35,954 bases of DNA, from contig JAEDGW010000014.1 in the NCBI GenBank assembly GCA_016297325.1, forward strand, positions 1-35,954, read 5' to 3'. The position numbers were made by a program, and so were the translations under genes. The notes below the pieces were generated by a model, which had not been told where the DNA came from, did no database searches, and saw nothing but the letters and a program-made list of their open reading frames with translations. How positions within the stretch are numbered: position 1 is the stretch's first letter; each line of letters opens with the position of its first letter. This DNA comes from Coprococcus sp. (GTDB taxonomy: Bacteria > Bacillota > Clostridia > Lachnospirales > Lachnospiraceae). Shown piece after piece: positions 26,283 through 34,024 of the stretch.

Positions 26283-26320
26283 CGTCAGGACTTCAATAAG
26301 TCGTGACGACGCATTTTTGT
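26283..26320 (+). terminator. Intrinsic terminator after the carboxypeptidase gene
   Basis: CGTCAGGACTT and AAGTCGTGACG form an 11-base stem with one G-G mismatch and a CAAT loop, followed by GCATTTTTGT. It starts 5 bases after the stop codon, closing the shape and division operon to its left. Confidence 0.8.
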
Positions 26321-26355
26321 ATAAACCATTACATGAGAATTCAGGAGGCAGAAAA

Positions 26356-26775
26356 ATGATTCACATTATTACAGGAGATAAGGGTAGAGGAAAAACGAAA
26401 GCGTTGATCGACATGGTAAACAATGAGGTTAAGGTTGTGGCCGGAACAGTTGTTTTCCTTGACAACAATAACAAGCATTTGTACGAGCTCAGTAATAGAG
26501 TGAAGATGATAAACTGTACAAGCTATGGTATAAGCAAGCTTGATACATTTACTGGATTTATAAGAGGTATAATCTCACAGAACAAAGACATCGAGAAGAT
26601 CTACATCGACAATTTCAAGACAGTTGCATATGTCGGTGAGTCACATATCGTTGAGGCTCTGGATGAGGTTAAGAATATCTCTGATATGTTTAATGTTGAT
26701 ATAGTAATATGTCTGGCAACTGATGTTAATGATGTGCCAGAGCATTACAGAGATTGTGTTGTTGCGGCATTATAA
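26356..26775 (+). CDS. Small P-loop ATP-binding protein of unknown role
   Basis: A 139-residue protein beginning MIHIITGDKGRGKTKAL: GDKGRGKT at residues 7-14 is a Walker A motif. IEKIYIDNF near residue 77 could act as Walker B, and DIVICLATD near 115 is a third core strand. It looks like a minimal RecA/ASCE-type nucleotide-binding core without extra domains. Similar Lachnospiraceae proteins are sometimes labelled PilT-like, but no PilT-specific motif is visible. The start at 26356 is fixed by AGGAGG at 26343-26348. It lies between a terminator and the HlyD-like gene, so a link with the SepF/DivIVA cluster is possible but unproven. Confidence 0.7.
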   Translation: MIHIITGDKGRGKTKALIDMVNNEVKVVAGTVVFLDNNNKHLYELSNRVKMINCTSYGISKLDTFTGFIRGIISQNKDIEKIYIDNFKTVAYVGESHIVEALDEVKNISDMFNVDIVICLATDVNDVPEHYRDCVVAAL

Positions 26776-26812
26776 GATACAGGCCGCCTTATATACCCTA
26801 TAGTATTAAAGG

Positions 26813-26837
26813 AAAGACTGCCTAAGGCAGTCTTTCT
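26813..26837 (+). terminator. Short hairpin between the P-loop gene and the HlyD-like gene
   Basis: AAAGACTGCC and GGCAGTCTTT pair perfectly across a TAA loop. The U-tract is weak (TTTCT), so it may be a partial terminator, an RNA-processing site or a 5' stem for the downstream mRNA. It ends 18 bases before the start codon of the next gene. Confidence 0.6.
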
Positions 26838-26855
26838 ATGTAAGGAGATATCTTA

Positions 26856-28259
26856 ATGGCGACGATAAAGAGAAAACGAGATAAAGAAAAAATAGAACTT
26901 CCTCATCTCAGAATGCCGGGATTTGGAACATTACTTTTTACTTTGGTATTTATATATATACTTGTAAGAGTTGTGGCATATGTAAATGATTCGGATCCAA
27001 TCATATTTACTGTTGAGCAGAGCACATATGATACGGACTTCACAGCTACAGGACTTGCTGTCAGAAAAGAGACGATGGTTACAGCATCAGCGACTGGAAC
27101 ACCATGCTATTATATCAGAGACGGCGAGAAGGTTTCCAAGGGTGCCAACATATTTGCAATCGACAGCACCGGATCGATGCAGGCAGCCATGGACAATATG
27201 CAGGAGAACGGTGAATCCCTGCTTACAAGTGATGATTATAAGAACATAACAAAACAGATCAAGATGTTCAAAACAGGATTTTCTGCATCATCATTTGGAG
27301 ATGTCTATAATTTCAAGACAAGCATAGACAACAAACTTCTTGAGTTATATGAGGAGCTTGCACTCGAACAGGTAAGTAGTGGCAGTGGAACAGCTTCTCT
27401 TACCGGACAGAAGGCGGCTTTCAGTGGAATCGTCACATACTATCAGGATGGTTTTGAGAATATAGATGTAAAGAATCTCAGCCCTGATATGTTTGACAAA
27501 ACGGTGTATACAAAGCAGACTCTCAAATCCGAAAGTCCTATAGAAGCTGGAAATCCGGTCTGCAAACTTGTTGATGATGAGAGCTGGCAGATAGCCATAT
27601 CACTCAGCAAGGAGGAATATGACAAAGTCACAAAGAATGAATACGCTTCATTTACGATCAATGATTCAAGCCGTCGTATAAGGACGACTTATGAAAAGAT
27701 AGAAAAAGATGGAAACTACTATATAGTAGTTGAGTTTAACAAATATATTGCACAATATGTAAATGAGAGATATCTGGACATCAACTTCATGTTTGACGAG
27801 TCGAATGGACTCAAGATCCCGCAGTCATCTATAATCACAAAGGATGTCTACATGATACCTGTGGATTATCTGTCGGGTGGAAGTGGTGACACAGATGTGG
27901 ATCATTTTAACCAGATTATTACAGACAGCTCAGGCAAGACATCTGTAAAGCAGATATCGCCTACGATATATTTCACAGACAATAGATTCTGTTATGTAGA
28001 TCCCGCTGATATAGATTCCTCTGCTGTGCTGCAGAAGAACAAATCAAAGGATACATTCTCAGTTGCTACAGCGGCAAGATATACCATGAGTGGTGTTCTC
28101 TGCGTTTCACGTGGTACTGCAGAGTTTAGAAGGATAGACGTGATAGTTTCTGGTGATGATTATTGTATAGTAAAACCTAATCTCTCGTATGGAATAGCCA
28201 GATACGATAGAATATTGCTGGATGGCCAGTCCATGAAAGAGGGAGACCTTATATATTGA
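26856..28259 (+). CDS. HlyD-like membrane fusion (periplasmic adaptor-type) protein
   Basis: A 467-residue protein with a basic N-terminus, one membrane segment at ~22-43 and a long extracellular part. Following the membrane segment is a biotinyl-lipoyl-like barrel (VRKETMVTASATGTPCYYIRDGEKVSKGANIF, ~70-100), a helical part, and a second half-barrel (ESPIEAGNPVCKLVDD). This is the layout of HlyD/RND-adaptor proteins, but no partner transporter is nearby. In Clostridia, relatives commonly precede ylmE-sepF, which suggests a cell-envelope or division role. AAGGAGAT precedes the ATG. Fold call is firm; role is inference. Confidence 0.75.
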   Translation: MATIKRKRDKEKIELPHLRMPGFGTLLFTLVFIYILVRVVAYVNDSDPIIFTVEQSTYDTDFTATGLAVRKETMVTASATGTPCYYIRDGEKVSKGANIFAIDSTGSMQAAMDNMQENGESLLTSDDYKNITKQIKMFKTGFSASSFGDVYNFKTSIDNKLLELYEELALEQVSSGSGTASLTGQKAAFSGIVTYYQDGFENIDVKNLSPDMFDKTVYTKQTLKSESPIEAGNPVCKLVDDESWQIAISLSKEEYDKVTKNEYASFTINDSSRRIRTTYEKIEKDGNYYIVVEFNKYIAQYVNERYLDINFMFDESNGLKIPQSSIITKDVYMIPVDYLSGGSGDTDVDHFNQIITDSSGKTSVKQISPTIYFTDNRFCYVDPADIDSSAVLQKNKSKDTFSVATAARYTMSGVLCVSRGTAEFRRIDVIVSGDDYCIVKPNLSYGIARYDRILLDGQSMKEGDLIY

Positions 28260-28286
28260 TTACAAATGTTTAGGAGATGAATATAT

Positions 28287-28982
28287 ATGCTCAAAGAGAA
28301 CTATGAAAAAGTACATGAAGATATAGTAAGAGCCTGTGAAAAGGTTGGACGTTCGCCAGAGGAAGTTACTTTGATCGCAGTGAGCAAAACGAAGCCGCTC
28401 TCAGATATAGAGGAGCTGCTTGATGGCACAGAGGCGGTTGATTTCGGTGAGAATAAAGTCCAGGAACTGGTGGATAAATACGAGAATGTGTCAAGACCTG
28501 TAAACTGGCACATGATCGGACATCTTCAGACAAACAAGGTAAAATATATCGTAGACAAAGTGTGTATGATACATTCTGTAGATTCCCTGAACCTTGCAAA
28601 GACTATTGAGAAGGAAGCTGCAAAGCATGATGTGACAGTGAATATACTGATTGAGGTCAATGTTGCACAGGAGGAAACCAAGTTCGGATTGTCATGTGAC
28701 GAGGTCCTTCCACTCATAATGCAGATAAAAGACTTCCCTCATATCAAAGTCAGAGGCCTTATGACTATCGCTCCATTTGTGGATGATCCAGAGGACAACA
28801 GAGTCTATTTCCGCAAATTAAGGGATTTATCACTTGACATACAATCTAAAAGCATTGATAATATCGATATGAGCGTCTTGTCGATGGGAATGACAAACGA
28901 TTATGAGGTTGCGGTGGAAGAAGGAGCAACTATGGTAAGAGTAGGTACCGGCATATTCGGTGCCAGAAATTATAATATATAG
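28287..28982 (+). CDS. ylmE: PLP homeostasis protein, YggS/YlmE family
   Basis: A PLP-binding alanine-racemase-fold protein that buffers free pyridoxal phosphate. Of its 231 residues, the cofactor lysine is Lys34 in AVSKTKP. The NWHMIGHLQTNKVKYI stretch near residue 72 and SMGMTNDYEVAVEEGATMVRVGTGIFG near the C-terminus are invariant family features. It lies directly ahead of sepF, matching the B. subtilis ylmE-sepF order. AGGAGATG is 8 bases ahead of the ATG. Confidence 0.95.
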   Translation: MLKENYEKVHEDIVRACEKVGRSPEEVTLIAVSKTKPLSDIEELLDGTEAVDFGENKVQELVDKYENVSRPVNWHMIGHLQTNKVKYIVDKVCMIHSVDSLNLAKTIEKEAAKHDVTVNILIEVNVAQEETKFGLSCDEVLPLIMQIKDFPHIKVRGLMTIAPFVDDPEDNRVYFRKLRDLSLDIQSKSIDNIDMSVLSMGMTNDYEVAVEEGATMVRVGTGIFGARNYNI

Positions 28983-28999
28983 ATTAAAGGAGAACAATC

Positions 29000-29638
29000 A
29001 TGGCAAAGGGAAATACAAAGAAAAGTTTTCTTGATTATTTCAAATTAAATGATTCAAGCGACGAAGACTTTGATGATGATTTGTTTGATGAAGAGGAAGA
29101 AGATTACGAAGACGACGATTTTGATAATGGTGTAGATTCTGATTACGATGACGAAGATGACTACGATGAGCCGCCTGTTGCTTCAAAGGCAAAGACATCA
29201 CCGCTAAAGTCATTCAGCAAATATAAGTCAGATAACAGCCAGAGGGCAAAGAGCACATCACAGTCTCACAGCCAGTCATCTAGTGCGTCAAGCAGAAAGC
29301 TTGTCTCAATAAATGGCAGATCGGGTAGAGTTTCTGATGACAGTGAGGTATTTGTCATCAAGCCTGATGAGTTTGATGATGCACAGATGATCATTGACCA
29401 TCTCAACAGAGGACAGATAATAGTTATCAATATGGAAGATCTTGATCTTCCTACAGCGCAGAGAATTGCTGATTTCATTGGCGGTGCAAGTTATGCTGTT
29501 GATGGTCTGTTTCAGGCTATATCAGGCAATATATTCCTTGCAACTCCAAATGGAACATATGTGTCTGGTGATTTAAGGGAGGAATTGGCAGGAGGATCTC
29601 TTCAGGGAGAACCTCTTACAAGTAAGGCTACTTACTAA
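29000..29638 (+). CDS. sepF: Cell division protein SepF
   Basis: Membrane anchor and bundler of FtsZ. The N-terminus would form the usual amphipathic membrane-binding segment (KKSFLDYFKLN). It is followed by a very acidic stretch (residues ~14-60, rich in Asp/Glu) and a Ser/Lys-rich linker to ~105. The conserved SepF core occupies ~115-195 (VFVIKPDEFDDAQMIIDHL, IVINMEDLDLPTAQRIADFIGGASYA, NIFLATP). At 212 residues it is longer than B. subtilis SepF (~150) because of the linker. AAAGGAG precedes the ATG. Confidence 0.94.
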   Translation: MAKGNTKKSFLDYFKLNDSSDEDFDDDLFDEEEEDYEDDDFDNGVDSDYDDEDDYDEPPVASKAKTSPLKSFSKYKSDNSQRAKSTSQSHSQSSSASSRKLVSINGRSGRVSDDSEVFVIKPDEFDDAQMIIDHLNRGQIIVINMEDLDLPTAQRIADFIGGASYAVDGLFQAISGNIFLATPNGTYVSGDLREELAGGSLQGEPLTSKATY

Positions 29639-29664
29639 TATGTGTTATTTATGGGGGATTACAT

Positions 29665-30381
29665 ATGCTTACACCAGTTGATTTACAACAGAAAAAGTTT
29701 GCTCATGGAATGGGTTATGCCAAGAAGGATGTTGATGCATTTTTTGATAAGGTTGTTCTCAGTTATACTGAGCTCTATAAGTCCAATGCGGATCTTACCA
29801 ATCAGGTGAAGACTCTCACGGACAGCCTTGTTCATTACAGAACAACAGAATCCAAGCTACAGAAGTCTCTCATGCTTGCAGAGAAGAACGCAGAGGAAGC
29901 AACAAAGAATGCGAATGACAAAGCGAAGCTTATTGAAAATGATGCAAAGATAAAGGCGAACAACATCGTTCTTGAGGCCAGAGAGGAATTGGAGCGTATT
30001 GAATCCAGTATTGACGGTATCAAACAGCAGTACAGGGATTATGTATGTGCGTTCAGACAGCTTATGGAATCCCATATGAATTTTCTTGCTCAGAATCCGA
30101 TCAATGAGGAGATGGGACTTGATTTTGAAGATGTATTGAGCCAGGGCAGCTCATCAGCCACATATTCACCATCATCTGAAAGCGGAGCTATGGGAAGTGC
30201 ATTTATGGGCTCATACGACGGAGACCCTCAGGGACGTGAGGAGTCGACCCTCGGTTCCGGCGGCGGTTCATCTATGGGTGATTCAACACTTGGAGGTGGC
30301 GGCGGCAGTGTTGCAAGTGATTCTTCAGTGTACACCAAGAATCTGGGTGGAAAATCATTTGTAAATCCGTTCGGTAATTAA
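29665..30381 (+). CDS. divIVA: DivIVA-domain cell division protein
   Basis: The first ~60 residues are the DivIVA membrane-binding domain: LTPVDLQQKKFAHGMGYAKKDVDAFFDKV, then a coiled coil to ~150. The protein binds curved membranes at poles and septa. The 238-residue protein ends with an atypical Ser/Gly-rich tail (LGSGGGSSMGDSTLGGGGGS...) and a short NPFGN end that may be a binding motif. It lies 26 bases after sepF. The tail looks like a flexible spacer. Confidence 0.93.
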   Translation: MLTPVDLQQKKFAHGMGYAKKDVDAFFDKVVLSYTELYKSNADLTNQVKTLTDSLVHYRTTESKLQKSLMLAEKNAEEATKNANDKAKLIENDAKIKANNIVLEAREELERIESSIDGIKQQYRDYVCAFRQLMESHMNFLAQNPINEEMGLDFEDVLSQGSSSATYSPSSESGAMGSAFMGSYDGDPQGREESTLGSGGGSSMGDSTLGGGGGSVASDSSVYTKNLGGKSFVNPFGN

Positions 30382-30454
30382 GTTATGTGATGATCGACTG
30401 TAGATATACAGATTGATTTATAAAACAAAAGAAATATAATAGGAGAATGTTAAT

Positions 30455-31540
30455 ATGGATAACATACTTACAGTTCACGAAAATGGTGAACCAATCTATG
30501 ACATTTTCTTTGCAAACGATTTTAATTCCCTGCCTGAGCTTTTAGCCGGACAGGGAATTGCTGATAGAAGGGTGTGTATTGTTACTGAGAGTAATATTGC
30601 ACCTATTTATCTTGATGAGATAAATAATCAGCTTAAGGGAAAATGCAAAGAATTGATCTCAGTGGTATTTGAAGCCGGGGAGTCACACAAGAATCTTGAT
30701 ACAGTTAAGATGATATATGAGAAACTCATACTTGCAAAGTTTGATAGAAAGGATCTTCTTATCGCACTTGGAGGTGGAGTGACCGGAGATATCACAGGAT
30801 TTACTGCGGCCACATATCTAAGAGGTATAGATTTCATTCAGGTTCCTACGAGTCTTCTCGCGCAGGTTGACAGCAGTATAGGCGGCAAGACAGGCGTTGA
30901 TTTTGATTCTTACAAGAATATGGTCGGCGCTTTCCATATGCCAAAGCTGGTATATATCAATGTTTCGACACTTAAGACCCTTGATAATGAGCAGTTTGTA
31001 TCCGGTATGGGTGAGATCATAAAGCATGGCCTTATTAAGGACAAAGCATATTTTGACTGGATGCTTGAAAACAGAGACCTTATCATGTCAGGTGATACTA
31101 AAGTTTTGACAGATATGATCCGCACAAGCTGCAATATAAAGAGACTTGTGGTGGAGAATGATCCTACTGAAAAGGGGGAGCGTGCACTTCTCAATTTTGG
31201 ACATACACTTGGACATGCCATAGAGAGATACCTTGATCTTAAACTCAGCCATGGTGCCTGTGTGGGGATTGGTTGCTGTCTTGCTTCGATCATCTCATAT
31301 AACAATGGGGATATAACCAGAGATGAGCTTGACAGGATCATACATGCATTTGAACTGTTTGGATTCCCTACTCTGAAGGATTATCCTGTCGATGTCGACG
31401 AGGTTATCGCCTATACCAGAAATGATAAGAAGATGGTAGGTGACAAGATCAAATTTATCCTTCTTCACACGATAGGTGATGCATACATCAACACAGATAT
31501 AACTGCTGATGATATGAAGAAGGCTTTTGAGGGTCAGTAA
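30455..31540 (+). CDS. aroB: 3-dehydroquinate synthase
   Basis: Second step of the shikimate pathway (DAHP to 3-dehydroquinate), NAD- and zinc-dependent. The 361-residue protein has ALGGGVTGDITGFTAATYLRG near residue 107, PTSLLAQVDSSIGGKTGVD near 130, GMGEIIKHGLIKD near 184 (Zn ligand region) and NFGHTLGHAIE near 248 with two conserved His. It follows divIVA after 73 bases with its own AGGAGAA site. Confidence 0.96.
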   Translation: MDNILTVHENGEPIYDIFFANDFNSLPELLAGQGIADRRVCIVTESNIAPIYLDEINNQLKGKCKELISVVFEAGESHKNLDTVKMIYEKLILAKFDRKDLLIALGGGVTGDITGFTAATYLRGIDFIQVPTSLLAQVDSSIGGKTGVDFDSYKNMVGAFHMPKLVYINVSTLKTLDNEQFVSGMGEIIKHGLIKDKAYFDWMLENRDLIMSGDTKVLTDMIRTSCNIKRLVVENDPTEKGERALLNFGHTLGHAIERYLDLKLSHGACVGIGCCLASIISYNNGDITRDELDRIIHAFELFGFPTLKDYPVDVDEVIAYTRNDKKMVGDKIKFILLHTIGDAYINTDITADDMKKAFEGQ

Positions 31541-31572
31541 ACAGGCAGTATACTTTTTATTGGAGGTACTTC

Positions 31573-32070
31573 ATGAAAAAAAGAATATCACTTGCGGTCA
31601 TAGCCGTTATTCTGCTTACGGCACTGGATCAGCTTGTCAAATATGCCATAGCCAGCAACTTTGCTGTTGGTGAGACAAAGAAGCTCATAGATGGCGTGTT
31701 CCAGCTTGATTATGTACAGAACAGAGGGGCTGCATGGGGCAGTTTCTCAGGAAAGATAGTATTCCTGCTGATCATAACATGCGTCATACTTCTGGCTTCA
31801 ATATATGTGTATTACAGGCTTGCAAAACGAAGTGACAGTAAGTATACACCGCTCAGGATATCTCTGGTATTCTTGATCGCTGGTGCGATCGGCAATATGA
31901 TAGACAGGATTGTCAGAGGATATGTGGTGGATATGTTTGATTTCTGTCTTATCAATTTCCCTGTGTTTAACGTTGCAGATATATTTGTCACATGCAGTTT
32001 TGCGGTTATCGTGATCCTTATCCTTTTCAAATACAAGGATGATGATCTGTCAGATATAATGAGTAAATAG
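31573..32070 (+). CDS. lspA: Lipoprotein signal peptidase
   Basis: Removes the signal peptide of prolipoproteins such as the carboxypeptidase encoded upstream. The 165-residue protein has four membrane segments and conserved elements: LDQLVKY near the N-terminus, NRGAAWG (the NxGAAF box), GNMIDRIVRGYVVDMFDF with the first catalytic Asp, and FNVADIF with the second. All expected motifs are present. GGAGGT precedes the ATG and rluD follows 8 bases downstream. Confidence 0.96.
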   Translation: MKKRISLAVIAVILLTALDQLVKYAIASNFAVGETKKLIDGVFQLDYVQNRGAAWGSFSGKIVFLLIITCVILLASIYVYYRLAKRSDSKYTPLRISLVFLIAGAIGNMIDRIVRGYVVDMFDFCLINFPVFNVADIFVTCSFAVIVILILFKYKDDDLSDIMSK

Positions 32071-32078
32071 GTGAGTTT

Positions 32079-32999
32079 ATGGAAGAGTTTAATCTTGAGG
32101 CTTGTGATGAGTGGATTGGACGCAGGGTTGATAAGGTTTTAAGTGAATATTTCAGCGATTATTCAAGATCATTTATCAGGAAACTTTTTGATGATGATCT
32201 CATCCTTGTAAATGGGAAAAAATCAAAGCCTGGATATAATATAAAAAGCGGAGATGTACTAGATATATCTGTTCCGGATCCTGTGGATATGCAGATTGTC
32301 CCAGAGAATATTCCTCTTGATATCATATATGAAGATGATGATGTCATTTTGGTAAATAAACCAAAGGGCATGGTTGTACATCCTGCACCGGGGCATTACA
32401 GCGGAACACTTGTAAATGGGCTCATGTATCATTTTGGCGATTCTTTATCAGGAATAAACGGTGAGATCAGGCCGGGAATTGTACACAGGATAGATATGGA
32501 TACTACGGGAGTTCTTGTCGTCTGTAAGAACGACAATGCTCACAGGGCTTTGTCTGAACAGCTTCATGAGCACAGCATCACAAGGAAATATTATGCTATA
32601 GTTCATGGCAATATTGCCGTTGATGACGGGACAGTGGATGCCCCCATTGGAAGAAGTCCAAAGGACCGCAAGAAGATGGCCGTCAACACAAAGAATGGCA
32701 GAAGAGCTGTGACCCATTATCATGTGCTTGAGAGATTTGGAGGTAAGTATACATATATTGAGTGTCAGCTTGAAACGGGAAGAACACATCAGATACGTGT
32801 TCATATGTCATCTCTTGGACATCCAATTGTAGGAGATGAAGTGTATGGACCTAAAAAATGCCCATTTAAGCTCCAGGGACAGACACTGCATGCCGGTGTT
32901 CTTGGATTTATACATCCGTCAACGGGGAAATATGTGGAATTTACAGCAGATCTGCCGGATTATTTAAAAAAGCTTATATCAATACTTAGAGAGAATTAG
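32079..32999 (+). CDS. rluD: 23S rRNA pseudouridine synthase, RluD/RluA family
   Basis: Isomerises specific uridines in ribosomal RNA. The N-terminal S4 domain (RVDKVLSEYFSDYSRSFIRKLFDD, residues ~13-60) is followed by the catalytic domain with the active-site Asp in IVHRIDMDTTGVLVV near residue 135, and GRTHQIRVHMSSLGHPIVGD near 240. HRID replaces the more common HRLD, a conservative change. The 306-residue length is normal. Assignment to RluD rather than a paralogue follows the S4 domain and linkage to lspA. A strong terminator follows. Confidence 0.9.
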   Translation: MEEFNLEACDEWIGRRVDKVLSEYFSDYSRSFIRKLFDDDLILVNGKKSKPGYNIKSGDVLDISVPDPVDMQIVPENIPLDIIYEDDDVILVNKPKGMVVHPAPGHYSGTLVNGLMYHFGDSLSGINGEIRPGIVHRIDMDTTGVLVVCKNDNAHRALSEQLHEHSITRKYYAIVHGNIAVDDGTVDAPIGRSPKDRKKMAVNTKNGRRAVTHYHVLERFGGKYTYIECQLETGRTHQIRVHMSSLGHPIVGDEVYGPKKCPFKLQGQTLHAGVLGFIHPSTGKYVEFTADLPDYLKKLISILREN

Positions 33000-33006
33000 A
33001 CGAAAC

Positions 33007-33054
33007 AAGTATAGACAATTGTCGCAACAAACATACAATTGTCTATACTTTTTT
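33007..33054. terminator. Strong intrinsic terminator after rluD
   Basis: A perfect 16-bp stem (AAGTATAGACAATTGT with its complement at 33035-33050) and a 12-base loop are followed by a TTTT tract. It is placed 7 bases after the rluD stop and ends the long plus-strand run. Confidence 0.93.
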
Positions 33055-33055
33055 A

Positions 33056-33084
33056 TTTACAGTTTATTGTATAAATGTTATAAT
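33056..33084 (+). promoter_or_regulatory. Sigma-A-type promoter for the cytidylate-kinase-like gene
   Basis: TTTACA (33056-33061) and TATAAT (33079-33084) are separated by exactly 17 bases. Transcription would start near 33091, giving a leader of about 80 bases before ATG 33174. It lies immediately after the rluD terminator, so the downstream gene is its own unit. Confidence 0.75.
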
Positions 33085-33173
33085 AAGTCATATAAGATTT
33101 TAAGTATTTTGTACATAAGTTATAGAATAACTGCAATATACTTGGAACATTTAAGAAGATGGGAGTGGTTACT

Positions 33174-33788
33174 ATGGCAGAAAAGAAGATTATTACTATA
33201 GGCAGACAGTTTGGAAGTGGTGGAAAACAAATTGGTGAAGCTCTCGCAGAGAAGATGAATATTCCATTCTATGATAAAGAGCTTTTGAAAGAGGCTGCCA
33301 AGGACAGTGGCATTTGTGAAGAGATATTTGACAGCTTTGATGAGAAGCCAACGAACAGCTTTTTGTATTCTCTCGTCATGGATCCTTATTCACTCGGATT
33401 TGGCAATTCAACAGAGCTTCCACTCAATCATAAGGTTTTCCTGGCAGCATTTGACACTATAAAGAATCTGGCTGAGAAAGATGGATCCTGTGTATTTGTC
33501 GGAAGATGTGCGGATTATGCGCTGAGAGATCTGGATAATGTGGTGAATGTATTCCTGTATGCTGATATGGATGACAGAGCAGCCAGAATTGCAAAGAAGT
33601 ATAATATCAGCGAGTCAAAGGCTAAGGATATGATAAAGAAGGAAGACAAAGCCAGAGCATCGTATTACAACTACTATACATCAAAGCGCTGGGGTGAGAT
33701 GAAGGGATATGATATCTGCATCAATACATCTAAGTATGGCATAGATAAGACAATAGATCTTCTCTATGATATTGTTAATAATTATTGA
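33174..33788 (+). CDS. Cytidylate kinase-like family protein
   Basis: A 204-residue nucleoside-kinase-like protein. The N-terminal GRQFGSGGKQIGEALAEKM is the P-loop form of this family (a GRxFGSGG variant). FYDKELLKEAA near residue 30, VFVGRCADYAL near 108 and a lid-like RAARIAKKYNISESKAKDMIKKEDKARASYY region near 140 complete the pattern. The substrate of this branch is not established. I use ATG 33174 because GGGAGTGG lies 6-13 bases upstream. ATG 33159 in the same frame has no usable site. Confidence 0.85.
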   Translation: MAEKKIITIGRQFGSGGKQIGEALAEKMNIPFYDKELLKEAAKDSGICEEIFDSFDEKPTNSFLYSLVMDPYSLGFGNSTELPLNHKVFLAAFDTIKNLAEKDGSCVFVGRCADYALRDLDNVVNVFLYADMDDRAARIAKKYNISESKAKDMIKKEDKARASYYNYYTSKRWGEMKGYDICINTSKYGIDKTIDLLYDIVNNY

Positions 33789-33825
33789 TATATCTTGAAA
33801 TAATGGAGTATGCTGACATGTGCAC

Positions 33826-33853
33826 ATATCATCACGCTTACACATGATGATAT
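33826..33853. other. 9-bp hairpin downstream of the cytidylate-kinase-like gene
   Basis: ATATCATCA and TGATGATAT form a perfect stem around a 10-base loop. It lacks a T-tract and precedes the real terminator by 3 bases, so it may be an RNA 3' end structure or be accidental. Confidence 0.4.
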
Positions 33854-33855
33854 AT

Positions 33856-33911
33856 AAATACCTCTAAAGTAGACAGACATATATAGATCTGTTGCTTTAG
33901 AGGTATTTTTT
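33856..33911. terminator. Bidirectional terminator between convergent genes
   Basis: AAATACCTCTAAAG pairs perfectly with CTTTAGAGGTATTT, with an inner AGACAGA/TCTGT pairing in the loop and a following T-run. The A-run on the left gives a minus-strand U-tract as well. It separates the plus-strand kinase-like gene from minus-strand ttcA. Confidence 0.85.
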
Positions 33912-33912
33912 A

Positions 33913-34024
33913 GTTCCAATTTTAGAGTTTCGATCTCAGAGTTTCAATCTCAGAGCCTTGATTTTATAGCTTTGATTTTAGGGTTTTGATTTTAAAGTAT
34001 TCGATTTTAAAACCGCAATTTTAA
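33913..34024. repeat. 14-bp tandem array, eight degenerate units of exact period
   Basis: Units start at 33913, 33927, 33941, 33955, 33969, 33983, 33997 and 34011. All are 14 bases, approximating GTTTTGATTTTAGA. The array fills the gap between the terminator and ttcA, and its last unit includes the ttcA stop codon (34021-34023 on the minus strand). In the ttcA mRNA it would be the whole 3' untranslated region before the terminator. Confidence 0.85.

Noticed and set aside
26356..26775. Naming the small P-loop protein PilT
   Set aside because: Only a Walker A motif and possible strands are visible. The protein is far too short for PilT and lacks its other motifs.
30415..30445. Promoter TTGATT-16-TATAAT before aroB
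   Set aside because: Transcription would start within or after the AGGAG ribosome binding site, leaving no usable leader, so the match is probably accidental.
33913..34024. CRISPR array or attachment site at the 14-bp array
   Set aside because: There are no spacers, the period is far too short, and no duplicate copy near the recombinase was seen.
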